NCBI GenBank assembly: GCA_016710465.1
Contig: JADJVS010000010.1
Span: 1 to 25,850 of the forward strand
Reading direction: 5' to 3'
Length of the DNA stretch: 25,850 nt
Source: Sulfuritalea sp.
Lineage (GTDB): Bacteria > Pseudomonadota > Gammaproteobacteria > Burkholderiales > Rhodocyclaceae
Each line of letters begins with the position of its first letter. Position 1 is the stretch's first letter. Shown piece after piece: positions 6,202-12,944 of the stretch. The position numbers and the translations under genes are program-made. The notes beneath the pieces were generated by a model. That model was not told the DNA's origin. It made no database searches and was given only the letters and a program-made list of their open reading frames with translations.

Positions 6202-6851
6202 ATGGCTACAACATTCCACGATGTCACGCAGAACAGCGAAGAATGGTTTTCGCTGCGACTCGGAAAAGTTACGTCTAGCATTGCCTCAGACTTCATGGCG
6301 TTCGACGGTAAGCCGTTCGGAGATGGCGCAAAAAGGCCGCGCTACGCATTGCCTTGGAGCGCATCACCAACCGCTTATCAGAAGGGGGGGGGTTCTCAAA
6401 CAACCACACGGACCGGGGGCACGCTCAAGAGCCGGTCGCTGTAATGCTCTATGAGGCCAACAACTTCGCAACGGTCAATAACGGCGGATTCTTCGATTGC
6501 GGAGATTACGGCGGATCGCCTGATGGCCTAATTGGAGATGAGGGGTTGATAGAGGTCAAGTCGGTAATCAGCTCAGTGCATTACGAAACGATGCTTCGCG
6601 GAGCGCCAGACCCAAAATACAAGTGGCAGCTAATTAGCCACTTGGACACCACGGGACGAAAGTGGGTTGATTTTTGCAGCTACTGCGAAGAATTCCCACG
6701 CGAGCTGCAATTGATTGTTTATCGAGTGTCCGCAGAAAACAATGGCGTGCAAGAAGACATTAGACGGCTGCGAAACCGTAGGCTGTCGTTCTTAAAAACA
6801 ATGGTAGAAACAACCGAAACAAAAATAAGGGAAGCCATAAAACATTCATGA
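6202..6851 (+). CDS. YqaJ-like viral recombinase / lambda-type exonuclease (one frameshift)
   Basis: The enzyme degrades one strand of duplex ends for phage recombination. ATG 6202 starts MATTFHDVTQNSEEWFSLRL, the typical YqaJ N-terminus (EWfxlRlGKvTsS). The active-site block is present as GGSPDGLIGDEGLIEVKS (D, then E-x-K), followed by KWQLISHLDTTGRKWVDFCS, the usual Gln motif. The frame breaks near 6330 at AAAAA; one added A gives DGAKKAALRIALERITNRLS and a protein of about 216 residues. The C-terminal region is helical. It lies between the conserved 5617 gene and a long coiled-coil gene, with ssb further on, forming a recombination cassette. Confidence 0.8.
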
Positions 6852-6900
6852 CAGAAGCTATCTGAAACTTCATCTAAGTTAGTTTTCATAGGAGTTACGA

Positions 6901-8025
6901 ATGAGCACACAACTTACAGTACAGGAGCGCGCGGCCGTTGCGCTGAGGTCTAGCAAGGCAGAGGCCGAACTGCGCTCTCTTGTCGATTCGTCGAAAGGCA
7001 TCGCGGCGCCAACTAACAAGGCTGGTCGCGACGAATGCCACGGCGCAGCAATGACTGCGCGCAATGCACGCACGGCGATCGCAAAGACCAGCAAATCCGC
7101 TCGCGATGACGCGGTGCAGTTCTCAAAAGCAGTAATTGCCGAAGAGGCCAGGCTGGTCGCCATCATCAAGCCAGAGGAGGATCGGCTAATTGTCTTGCGC
7201 GACGAATTCGACGACGAACAGGCGCGCATCAAAGCCAAAAAGGCTGACGAAGAACGGGCGAGAGTCGGGATCATTCTGAGTCGCATCGATAAAATCCGGC
7301 AGCTTGCAATCAGCGCAGCCCACTTCAGCGCCAGCGCTGAGCGCGCAGCCGAATTGCTGGCAGTAGCCCGCGAAACGGAAGTTGACGCGACGTTCGCAGA
7401 ATTCTACGGAGAAGCGGTCGAGGCAAAAGCGGCGGCAATCGCTGAGATTTCTGAGGTTGTCCATGCAAAAGGCGCAGCAGAAGCAGCGGCCAAAAAGGCA
7501 GAAGCGGACCGCGTAGAAGCTGAAAGGCTACGCAGGATCGCTGATGCTGAGGCGAAAGCAAAAGCCGACCAAGAGGCCAAAGAGCGCGAAGAGGCAAGGA
7601 AAGCCGAAGACGAGAAGCGGGCTGAGGCCGACCGAATCGCCGCAGAGCAGCGAAAAGCCGAAGACGCGAAGCGGGACGCAGAACAGGCGGTAATCAAGGC
7701 GGAAATTGACGCCAAGCTCAAAGCGATTGCAGACGCAGAGGCTGCTCTTGAATCCAAGCGCAAGGAGCAGGAAGCCAAAGAGCAGGCCGCCCGCGACAGG
7801 ACGCAAGCCATCAAGGACGCAGAAGAGAAAGCCGAGCTTGACAGGCGCCTGGCGGAACAAAGGAAAGCGGCAAAGATTGAGCGCATGGCGGAAAAGGCGC
7901 TGTTCGACGCTCGCTCAAAGATTATCGACCTTGCCGAGTCAATAACCGATACATCCGTTCTTGCCGCAATGTTTGACGCGGCTAGCGCTGTGGCCAACAA
8001 AGCCGTGAAGATCAAAGCGGATTAA
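6901..8025 (+). CDS. Long coiled-coil protein of the recombination module
   Basis: A 374-residue protein starts MSTQLTVQERAAVALRSSKA, with GGAG upstream. Residues 1-190 are a folded helical part (AAMTARNARTAIAKTSKSAR, EEARLVAIIKPEEDRLIVLR). Residues about 190-345 are an Ala/Glu/Lys/Arg-rich uninterrupted coiled coil (TolA-like composition), and the end (IIDLAESITDTSVLAAMFDA) is again folded. Proteins of this build often follow YqaJ exonucleases in phages. The function is unknown; a partner or scaffold for the nuclease is possible. The large antisense Ser/Ala-rich frames are composition shadows. Confidence 0.7.
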   Translation: MSTQLTVQERAAVALRSSKAEAELRSLVDSSKGIAAPTNKAGRDECHGAAMTARNARTAIAKTSKSARDDAVQFSKAVIAEEARLVAIIKPEEDRLIVLRDEFDDEQARIKAKKADEERARVGIILSRIDKIRQLAISAAHFSASAERAAELLAVARETEVDATFAEFYGEAVEAKAAAIAEISEVVHAKGAAEAAAKKAEADRVEAERLRRIADAEAKAKADQEAKEREEARKAEDEKRAEADRIAAEQRKAEDAKRDAEQAVIKAEIDAKLKAIADAEAALESKRKEQEAKEQAARDRTQAIKDAEEKAELDRRLAEQRKAAKIERMAEKALFDARSKIIDLAESITDTSVLAAMFDAASAVANKAVKIKAD

Positions 8026-8039
8026 CTAGGAATCAACCA

Positions 8040-8276
8040 ATGATGCGATCCACATTTTTCTCTTCCTTCGCCTCTGCTCTGTCTTTGGCTGCCTCCGGCT
8101 CCGGAATACCGCTACTTCATCGCCCGAACTTCGCAATGCCATCTGGCGTTGATATTCTCGACGCGCCGCAGACAAGCACTAGCAGCACGCGCAGGAACCG
8201 CAACACGGTCGCCGCAGCGAAACGGGCGGCTCTCAAGGCTAAGCGTCGTAAGGCGCACAGAGCGCGCTGCAGATAA
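8040..8276 (+). CDS. Small basic protein upstream of ssb
   Basis: The protein has 78 residues. The first half is hydrophobic/Ser-rich (MMRSTFFSSFASALSLAASG) and could be a weak signal-like segment. The second half is strongly basic (TRRNRNTVAAAKRAALKAKR), suggesting nucleic-acid binding. The start is ATGATG at 8040, with AGG upstream in CTAGGAATCAACC. No family was recognised. Confidence 0.45.
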   Translation: MMRSTFFSSFASALSLAASGSGIPLLHRPNFAMPSGVDILDAPQTSTSSTRRNRNTVAAAKRAALKAKRRKAHRARCR

Positions 8277-8299
8277 CCGGCAATCCAACATCACACACA

Positions 8300-8318
8300 C
8301 AACAAGGACAAACAAATG
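8300..8318 (+). repeat. Gene-start cassette CAACAAGGACRAACAAATG, copy 1 of 2
   Basis: The same 19 bases with one difference (A/G) precede the ssb start (8300-8318) and the next gene's start (8750-8768). The AAGGA is the ribosome site and the final ATG is the start codon in both. It looks like a copied translation-start module. Confidence 0.7.
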
Positions 8319-8742
8319 AGTCTCAACGTATGGACATTCACCGGCCGACTTGGCCGCGATGCAGAACAGAAATACCTACCGAACGGAACCGCCGTTACTG
8401 AATTCTCAGTTGCCGTTGATGTTGGAGGACTTCCGGCGACAAGAAGAACGACTCGCTGGCGCTGCGCGTGTTTTTGGCGACCGTGGCGCAAAGGTTGCGC
8501 AATACCTGCTAAAAGGCCAGCAAGTCGGCGTTAGCGGATCGGTGAATATGCGCGAATGGACGAACAAGGACAGCGAAACAAAAACCTCGCTGGAAGTTCG
8601 CGTCAGCGAACTGGACTTGATCGGCGGCAAAGGCGACGGCGAGCAGCGGCAGGCGCCACAAGCTGAACGGCCGCAGGCTCAGAGTGCGCCAGCAAAGAAA
8701 AAGCCGTATTTCGATGACATGGACGACGACATCCCTTTCTGA
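8316..8742 (+). CDS. ssb: Single-stranded DNA-binding protein (two frameshifts)
   Basis: The protein binds ssDNA in phage replication and recombination. The N-terminus MSLNVWTFTGRLGRDAEQKY, then NGTAVTEFSVAVDVG, is the SSB OB-fold start. KKNDSLALRVF and then GDRGAKVAQYLLKGQQVGVS follow in two other frames, and the C-terminus ends in the acidic tip DDMDDDIPF used for partner binding. One added base near 8437 and one added T in the TTTTT run near 8475 restore one protein of 142 residues. No single frame is intact, so routine callers will miss or split it. The start uses AAGGA. Confidence 0.8.
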
Positions 8743-8765
8743 CCACAGCCAACAAGGACGAACAA

Positions 8766-9293
8766 ATGGAACAAAAAAATCAACAAAACGGCGCCCGCGC
8801 GAAGATTCTACGCGCGCTGGCCAACGCAGATTGTGGCCTGACAACAGCGGAGCTTGCAGAATCTGCAGGGCTCACCGCCAGCCAGGTGCGCGACAACGCT
8901 GGCGTGGCAAAGAAGGCTGGCCTGCTGACGATAGAGCAGGACGAAATGACGCGGTTCGTCACGTACTACATCACACAGAAGGGGCGCGACTGGCTTAAAT
9001 CAGGGAAAGATGACGACGCGCAAGCGGTCGCGGACACCGGCCAAGATGGTGAAGATCATCAAGCGCATTACGCGCCAGAAAACCGCATCGAGACGGAATC
9101 CGCGCCAACTGGCGCTTGGCCGCGCTACTCGGCCTACATGATTCGAGCGATTGGCTCGCTACCAAACCAGAACCTTGTTTCAGATCTAGATACGGCCACA
9201 GCAATGGCGCTGCGCAGCGACGACGAAGTGATCGTCTACGGACTCGTCGAAATTGGTCGCACGGCGCGTAAAACCGTGTTCGTGCCAGCATGA
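8766..9293 (+). CDS. Winged-helix DNA-binding protein
   Basis: The protein has 175 residues. Residues about 10-78 form a winged helix (RAKILRALANADCGLTTAEL, GLTASQVRDNAGVAKKAGLL, then a beta wing ending TYYITQKGRDWL), a MarR/DprA-like arrangement. The rest (residues 95-175) is a separate acidic then mixed region (ATAMALRSDDEVIVYGLVEI) of unknown fold. The start uses the same AAGGA cassette as ssb, and the stop overlaps the next ATG (ATGA). A regulatory or replication-linked role is inferred. Confidence 0.55.
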   Translation: MEQKNQQNGARAKILRALANADCGLTTAELAESAGLTASQVRDNAGVAKKAGLLTIEQDEMTRFVTYYITQKGRDWLKSGKDDDAQAVADTGQDGEDHQAHYAPENRIETESAPTGAWPRYSAYMIRAIGSLPNQNLVSDLDTATAMALRSDDEVIVYGLVEIGRTARKTVFVPA

Positions 9294-9868
9294 GAGATAG
9301 GTATAAGCTCAAAAACGGCCTTCCCAATTGGGATGTGCTCGACCCGCTTATTATCGCCGCGCGCAAGAGCGGAGCGTCTCTGGCGGATATCATGGCCAAA
9401 ATGAAATTGTCAAAAAACCGGGCATCCGGTCGGCTTTCTCACCTTGCAAGTATCGGCATGATCGACCCTAGCCGGCACTCATCGGCGCGCAGAACGACCG
9501 ACGAGGAAAAAAGGATTGTCGCTGCAGAGTACCCGGAAGGAGACACGTCAGATCTCGCAAAACGCCTCGGGGTGACAATGCACAAGTTGGCTGAGATTGC
9601 CAAAAAGATAGGCGTCCGCAGGTCGGCGTCCGCAAGAAGCTCGCAATGCAGAGAGGCTGCGCTGCGCACAGTCCAGCAGCGGCTAGCAACGATGCGCGAA
9701 GATGATGACAAGGAAGACGAGGAAGACGCGATCGACGGGCGAAGGAAATTGCTGCGAAATTGCGCCACCGGGCAAATTTTCTTGTTAGAGAACGGGGCGA
9801 CTTTGCATAGGTCGTGGCGCGATGATGCAGCATACGCAAAATATCTTTCCAGCAGGAGTGCGACGTGA
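9290..9868 (+). CDS. Helix-turn-helix phage protein
   Basis: The protein has 192 residues. Two likely HTH regions are visible: about 20-60 (SGASLADIMAKMKLSKNRAS, GRLSHLASIGMI) and about 78-108 (EYPEGDTSDLAKRLGVTMHK, LAEIAKKIGV). A later acidic linker (REDDDKEDEEDAID) precedes a short C-terminal part (GQIFLLENGATLHRSWRDDA). ATGA overlap upstream and GTGA downstream tie it to its neighbours. No named family was recognised; a DNA-binding role is inferred. Confidence 0.55.
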   Translation: MRDRYKLKNGLPNWDVLDPLIIAARKSGASLADIMAKMKLSKNRASGRLSHLASIGMIDPSRHSSARRTTDEEKRIVAAEYPEGDTSDLAKRLGVTMHKLAEIAKKIGVRRSASARSSQCREAALRTVQQRLATMREDDDKEDEEDAIDGRRKLLRNCATGQIFLLENGATLHRSWRDDAAYAKYLSSRSAT

Positions 9869-10065
9869 AGAATAAAAAAACGAAACGCCTGCTCGCCCAT
9901 CTTGGGCAGAAGAAGCTGCGCAAGGCTCTGAGGCGCGCCGTGATGATGCGGTGCGCTCTGAGGGCGATTTGCAACTGGTCGATACAGGACGCTGACGACG
10001 GCGTTCCGGTCGCGCCAGAGCGCATTGTATGGGCCTGTGGGAAGGGGTTGGGGGTTGTGAAATGA
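9865..10065 (+). CDS. Small basic hypothetical protein, 66 aa
   Basis: GTG 9865 overlaps the preceding stop and has GCAGGAG upstream. The N-terminal half is very basic (KNKKTKRLLAHLGQKKLRKA), and the rest reads ALRAICNWSIQDADDGVPVA. The stop overlaps the next ATG (ATGA). An A7 run at the start makes the exact frame there slightly uncertain. The function is unknown. Confidence 0.5.
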   Translation: MKNKKTKRLLAHLGQKKLRKALRRAVMMRCALRAICNWSIQDADDGVPVAPERIVWACGKGLGVVK

Positions 10066-10193
10066 CCATTGAAGCCCGCACCATCACCGGACGCAAGCAG
10101 CGCATGGATCAGGCGACCACGCGCGTGGATCTTCGCGGGCGGGAAACGCCGGAATCGGAGGTGGTCATGCGTTTGCCCAACGGCATAAAGTGA
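10062..10193 (+). CDS. Small hypothetical protein, 43 aa
   Basis: A short gene couples to the one before it by ATGA. It encodes MTIEARTITGRKQRMDQATT followed by RVDLRGRETPESEVVMRLPN and GIK. It is charged, with no Cys and no membrane segment. Support is the junction style and natural composition; no family was recognised. Confidence 0.4.
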   Translation: MTIEARTITGRKQRMDQATTRVDLRGRETPESEVVMRLPNGIK

Positions 10194-10209
10194 TGAGGAG
10201 AAGACGCAA

Positions 10210-10380
10210 GTGAGTGCTGAAGATAAAAATCCTGTTTGCGACAACCCGCATATAGATGACGGCGACGAACAAATGGAGGTTGGTATTGATTGCTGCGAGC
10301 ATATGGTCCCCTATGGGGGCGAATGCTACGAGTGTGACGAATACGACGAAGAATACGCGTCAAGCTGCCTTGTCATTTAA
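10210..10380 (+). CDS. Small acidic Cys-rich protein
   Basis: The GTG 10210 start (ATGAGGAGAAGACGCAA upstream gives a strong ribosome site) opens 56 codons: MSAEDKNPVCDNPHIDDGDE, then EVGIDCCEHMVPYGGECYEC and DEYDEEYASS. Six or so cysteines and about one third acidic residues suggest a metal-binding miniprotein or a DNA-mimic-like acidic protein. The TAA at 10378-10380 ends this gene block. Confidence 0.45.
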   Translation: MSAEDKNPVCDNPHIDDGDEQMEVGIDCCEHMVPYGGECYECDEYDEEYASSCLVI

Positions 10381-10415
10381 CGTCGCCACTTACGAACAGC
10401 ATAAGACATTAATTA

Positions 10416-10434
10416 CTGGTTAGCCGGCTACCAG
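10416..10434. promoter_or_regulatory. Palindrome CTGGTTAGCCGGCTACCAG
   Basis: A perfect 10-bp palindrome TAGCCGGCTA is extended by CTGG/CCAG with one unmatched T. It lies in the 87-bp gap before the Gp49-like gene. Related TTAGCCG sequences recur after that gene (10807 and 10838-10853). It could be an operator or an RNA hairpin; no T-run follows. Confidence 0.4.
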
Positions 10435-10467
10435 CTACAAAGACCGGCAGCAATTGGAGATTTCTAC

Positions 10468-10803
10468 ATGAGCAAAGATGATCAATCAATTGAAGCAGAG
10501 ACTCAATCCAAGGGGCTAAACGCTCCGCGCGTAACGCCGAAAGACATTGAGGCGAACATTGCTGGTGAGTATTTCTTCACCGCCGACCAAGCCACGAAGG
10601 ATTGCCCGCAACTCGAACCGTTGCGCCTGCTTACATTCTGCGTTTTGGTGCTGAAGAACGGCTTCACTGTGACCGGAGAAAGCGCCTGCGTCAGCCAGGA
10701 GAACTTCGACGCCGATCTTGGCAGAAAGATTTCTCGGCAAAACGCCGTTAGCAAGATGTGGCCGCTGATGGGCTACGCGCTGAAAGAGCGCCTCTCGGCC
10801 TGA
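10468..10803 (+). CDS. Gp49-like phage protein (PF13876 type)
   Basis: The protein has 111 residues. Diagnostic strings of the phage Gp49/66 family are all present: APRVTPKDIEANIAGEYFFT, LRLLTFCVLVLKNGFTVTGE, SACVSQENFDADLGRKISRQ and NAVSKMWPLMGYALKERL. The family is widespread in phages of Gram-negatives, is of usual length here, and has no established function. The start ATG 10468 follows TTGGAGATTTCTAC. Its gene is flanked by TTAGCCG palindromes, suggesting separate control. Confidence 0.8.
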   Translation: MSKDDQSIEAETQSKGLNAPRVTPKDIEANIAGEYFFTADQATKDCPQLEPLRLLTFCVLVLKNGFTVTGESACVSQENFDADLGRKISRQNAVSKMWPLMGYALKERLSA

Positions 10804-10837
10804 CGCATTAGCCGAACTGCATAAGCCATGAAAAGTA

Positions 10838-10853
10838 TTAGCCGTTCGGCTAA
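10838..10853. promoter_or_regulatory. Inverted repeat TTAGCCG-TT-CGGCTAA
   Basis: Perfect 7-bp arms with a two-base centre lie 35 bases after the Gp49-like stop. The downstream CATTTTAC gives only a weak T-run, so a terminator is possible but not convincing. The same half-site occurs at 10419 and 10807, which favours a shared protein-binding site. Confidence 0.4.
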
Positions 10854-10887
10854 CATTTTACGCGCCTGGAATTGCCCTATAGGCCGC

Positions 10888-10917
10888 TTGTTTGCTCGGT
10901 TGCCGTTTGAATATTAT
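10888..10917 (+). promoter_or_regulatory. Candidate sigma70 promoter
   Basis: TTGTTT (10888-10893), an 18-base spacer and TATTAT (10912-10917) lie in the 147-bp gap after the Gp49-like gene, 33 bases before ATG 10951. Assigned by eye. Confidence 0.35.
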
Positions 10918-10950
10918 CCGCCACGAGAAGGCGAAACAGGAGAAGGTGTA

Positions 10951-11148
10951 ATGACAGCGATTGTTCCGACGATGACTGATTCAGGTTTTTTATTTGGCCC
11001 TGCAAAGGTGTCTGCCAGCGCCAGCGACAATGGCGGCAATGTTTGGGTTGGCGTGGCATCAAAGCGCGCCAGCCTTAGTGTGCATGTGACGCCTAGCGGC
11101 CAGCTACGAGTGTGGAAAGACGGCAAGAAAGTGTTTCCTGCGCAATGA
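10951..11148 (+). CDS. Small beta-rich hypothetical protein, 65 aa
   Basis: ATG 10951 is preceded by AGGAGAAGGTGTA, a strong ribosome site. I prefer it to the in-frame ATG at 10828, whose extra 41 codons contain the inverted repeat and unnatural sequence. The protein reads MTAIVPTMTDSGFLFGPAKV, then NVWVGVASKRASLSVHVTPS and QLRVWKDGKKVF: short alternating strands. The pattern FGPxxV...V..xxR resembles small phage proteins of unknown function. Confidence 0.5.
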   Translation: MTAIVPTMTDSGFLFGPAKVSASASDNGGNVWVGVASKRASLSVHVTPSGQLRVWKDGKKVFPAQ

Positions 11149-11178
11149 CCAGCCGTGGCTTGAGCACAGGATAGCGGG

Positions 11179-11268
11179 ATGATTTGGTTCTGCCGCGAAG
11201 CATGCGCCTATCGTGGCGCGCTTGATGCGGTCAGGGCGGAACCATCCGCCAAACTTTTTGAGGATTGA
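11179..11268 (+). CDS. Possible 29-aa protein
   Basis: A short frame MIWFCREACAYRGALDAVRA ending in SAKLFED lies between two better genes and stops within a GAGGATTGAG junction cassette shared with other genes here. The ribosome site is weak. It may be a real small gene or the tail of a lost one. Confidence 0.3.
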   Translation: MIWFCREACAYRGALDAVRAEPSAKLFED

Positions 11269-11271
11269 GCG

Positions 11272-11565
11272 ATGTTCCCTGATGACGACGTAACGCGCTT
11301 CTTTGCATGGTGGGAAGCGACCGGCGGCGGCAATGTATCCCTCCGCTGCGCAGTCGAGCAAGCATGGATTGCATCAGCAAGAAGAGAGCGCATGGCGTGC
11401 GTAGCAATCTGCCAGGAAGCCGCCGCGCGATACCCGACAGACGTATTTCCGGAGCGTGGCGAGTCGCCTGACTGCAAGTCGGCGAAGATGGCGCGGCTTA
11501 CGGCTGCGAACATCGAGCGGGAAATTATGGATCGTGGTCCGAGTATCGCGAAAAAGAGCGGCTAG
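11272..11565 (+). CDS. Hypothetical phage protein, 97 aa
   Basis: The protein has 97 residues (MFPDDDVTRFFAWWEATGGG, VEQAWIASARRERMACVAIC, ARLTAANIEREIMDRG). It is helical, with aromatic residues at the N-terminus. The start ATG 11272 uses GAGGATTGAGCG. The AAERAACVAICQ-like centre resembles phage proteins that track with zinc-ribbon genes, but no function is known. Confidence 0.5.
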   Translation: MFPDDDVTRFFAWWEATGGGNVSLRCAVEQAWIASARRERMACVAICQEAAARYPTDVFPERGESPDCKSAKMARLTAANIEREIMDRGPSIAKKSG

Positions 11566-11598
11566 ATAGGGATCAGCGACGGCCGCCCGCCAACAACG

Positions 11599-11613
11599 GA
11601 GGATTGAGAAATG
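11599..11613 (+). repeat. Gene-junction cassette GAGGATTGAGAAATG, copy 1 of 3
   Basis: This exact 15-mer occurs at 11599-11613, 12150-12164 and 12660-12674, each time ending in the start codon of a gene. Close variants are GAGGATTGAGCGATG (11260-11274) and GAGGATTAAGCGATG (13966-13980), and a deleted form lies at 12714. GAGGA is the ribosome site. In two copies the same bases also encode the last residues RIEK of the upstream gene. Confidence 0.75.
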
Positions 11614-12165
11614 ACAGCAACGAAGCAGCAAGAGGAAGTCGTAATGATCGACGACCCCAGGGCGGCAACGCTCGTGACCGTGACCGGATGGCGGTCTAGG
11701 GACGGGCGTTTCTACGGCGACAATGAGCACTCGGCGCGCTGGGCAGGATGCACGCACGTCAAGTGCCGGGCATGCGGAAAGCCAACAAAGAAGCTCTATT
11801 CGGCTTGCCAGTCGTGCAGAGACAAGGCCGCAGAAGCAAAGTACGACGCCATGCCTACCGCAGAGTGGGATGGCGTTGCGATGCTCTACTCTGACAGTCG
11901 AGACGAATACTTTGGTTCGCCTGAAGACGCGGAAGACTCGCTGGAAGAAGGCCAGACCCTGGCCGATTTGAAGCTGCGCATCTGCGAGCCAAAATATGCA
12001 AGGCCGATTGACTACAGCAATTGGCATGACCAACTGCCTAGCGATAGCAACTGCGACGCACCTTATTGGCTTGAAGATGCTGTTGATCAGTTCAATGCAG
12101 CGATTTCAGGACAACCGCCGTTGTCGTGGTCGCCAAGCGAGGTCGCGCTGAGGATTGAGAAATGA
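11611..12165 (+). CDS. Zinc-ribbon phage protein, 184 aa
   Basis: The protein has 184 residues. C47, C52-RA-C55 and C66-QS-C69 (CRACGKPTKK, SACQSCRDKA) form a zinc ribbon, followed by KYDAMPTAEWDG, a string I associate with a recurrent phage zinc-ribbon family. The C-terminal two thirds is acidic (EDAEDSLEEGQTLADLKLRI) with a helical end. It ends in RIEK inside the junction cassette and overlaps the next ATG. The function is unknown. Confidence 0.6.
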   Translation: MTATKQQEEVVMIDDPRAATLVTVTGWRSRDGRFYGDNEHSARWAGCTHVKCRACGKPTKKLYSACQSCRDKAAEAKYDAMPTAEWDGVAMLYSDSRDEYFGSPEDAEDSLEEGQTLADLKLRICEPKYARPIDYSNWHDQLPSDSNCDAPYWLEDAVDQFNAAISGQPPLSWSPSEVALRIEK

Positions 12166-12675
12166 TTTTTAGCCAGGCAACAGCAACAACATCGAGTAAC
12201 GCGTCCACCCTCACTATGGCGGACATTCATCTCGGCGTTGAGAAGATGAGCGAGCTTTTCGGCAAAGACCGGAGCAACTATGCGCCCGGCAACATTTCCG
12301 GGCCGCTTGGCGGTATTGAAGTGCGGGAGTCGATTAACGCATGCCAAACGAAGCCGGCCAGGGCGCACAAGCGACGGCGCAACCAGACCGCCAGATACCA
12401 CGCAAGGATTCAAAAGAAGTGGAACAAACGATTTGGCATGGTGAAAAAGCCGGCTGCGTTCATGATCGACACGTCGCGGCTTCTCATGCCGTTTTCCGGG
12501 GATCGGCCAAGAAGGATGCTTGTCGCGCACCGGCTGCCCGAAGTGCCGGCAATGCGGCACGATCATCCCTGTGTGCGACGAGCCAGGATGCTGGAATCAC
12601 GCCTCGTGCGGAACGCCGACGCCAGCCGGGTACAGGAGCACTTGTTGTAACCACATACCGAGGATTGAGAAATGA
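12162..12675 (+). CDS. Hypothetical phage protein with C-terminal zinc finger (one frameshift)
   Basis: ATG 12162 overlaps the previous stop. The first part includes MADIHLGVEKMSELFGKDRS and the basic RAHKRRRNQTARYHARIQKK. After LLMP the frame slips; removing one G from GGGG near 12498 gives FSGIGQEGCLSRTGCPKC and a Cys-rich tail (RQCGTIIPVCDEPGCWNHAS), ending RIEK at TGA 12673-12675 with an ATGA overlap to the next start. The repaired length is 170 residues. The unrepaired frame ends at 12650 with an Arg-rich tail and loses all the cysteine pairs. The function is unknown. Confidence 0.5.
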
Positions 12676-12722
12676 GCTTCGACAACAACGGCGACCCAAC
12701 TGACTTGAGCTTCGAGGATTGA
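12672..12722 (+). CDS. Possible 16-aa leader-like peptide
   Basis: ATG 12672 carries the GAGGATTGAGAAATG cassette and an ATGA overlap, so it should be translated. The peptide is only MSFDNNGDPTDLSFED and stops inside another copy of the cassette core. It is probably the remnant of a deleted gene between two cassettes. Confidence 0.3.
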   Translation: MSFDNNGDPTDLSFED

Positions 12723-12793
12723 AAGCTCTGCTGATTCTGGTTTGTTTGCTCGCCGGATGACAATCCACATACTCTTCGGCTAGCGCTTATTGA
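12719..12793 (+). pseudogene. Possible decayed lipoprotein gene
   Basis: From TTG 12719 the frame reads MKALLILVCLLAG, then TGA (12758-12760), then QSTYSSASAY and a stop. Replacing TGA by TGC would give LLAGC, a textbook lipobox, with a Ser-rich tail. The upstream GAGGATTGAAAG differs from the intact cassette by loss of seven bases, which would also remove a proper ATG. This is suggestive of a small phage lipoprotein (Rz1- or immunity-like) that was lost. Confidence 0.25.
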
Positions 12794-12858
12794 GCATTGT
12801 CTATTGCGCATGGACGAAGAAGGAAAGTTAGGCGCTACGAGCGAAACAAGGGCATAGA

Positions 12859-12942
12859 ATGCCAACATTAAGAAGAACGAAGAAGCGGCGATCCGAAACC
12901 GAAACAAATAGACCGACTTCTGAAACTTCGCGCAAGGAATAA
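12859..12942 (+). CDS. Possible 27-aa basic peptide
   Basis: An open frame MPTLRRTKKRRSETETNRPT ending SETSRKE lies in the 220-bp gap before the gene at 12945. Its ribosome site is not clear. The composition is strongly basic. Reported at low confidence as the only open frame of note in that gap. Confidence 0.25.
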   Translation: MPTLRRTKKRRSETETNRPTSETSRKE

Positions 12943-12944
12943 AA

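Noticed and set aside
7404..8015. 203-codon minus-strand Ser/Ala-rich frame
   Set aside because: It is a shadow of the Ala/Glu/Lys coiled-coil gene on the plus strand.
9468..10244. 258-codon minus-strand frame
   Set aside because: It crosses four well-coupled plus-strand genes and has no family-like sequence.
10828..11148. Longer form of the 10951 gene starting at ATG 10828
   Set aside because: The extra part covers the inverted repeat and candidate promoter and lacks a good ribosome site, whereas 10951 has a strong one.
11374..12033. 219-codon minus-strand frame
   Set aside because: It is antisense to the zinc-ribbon gene at 11611, whose Cys pairs and junctions support the plus strand.
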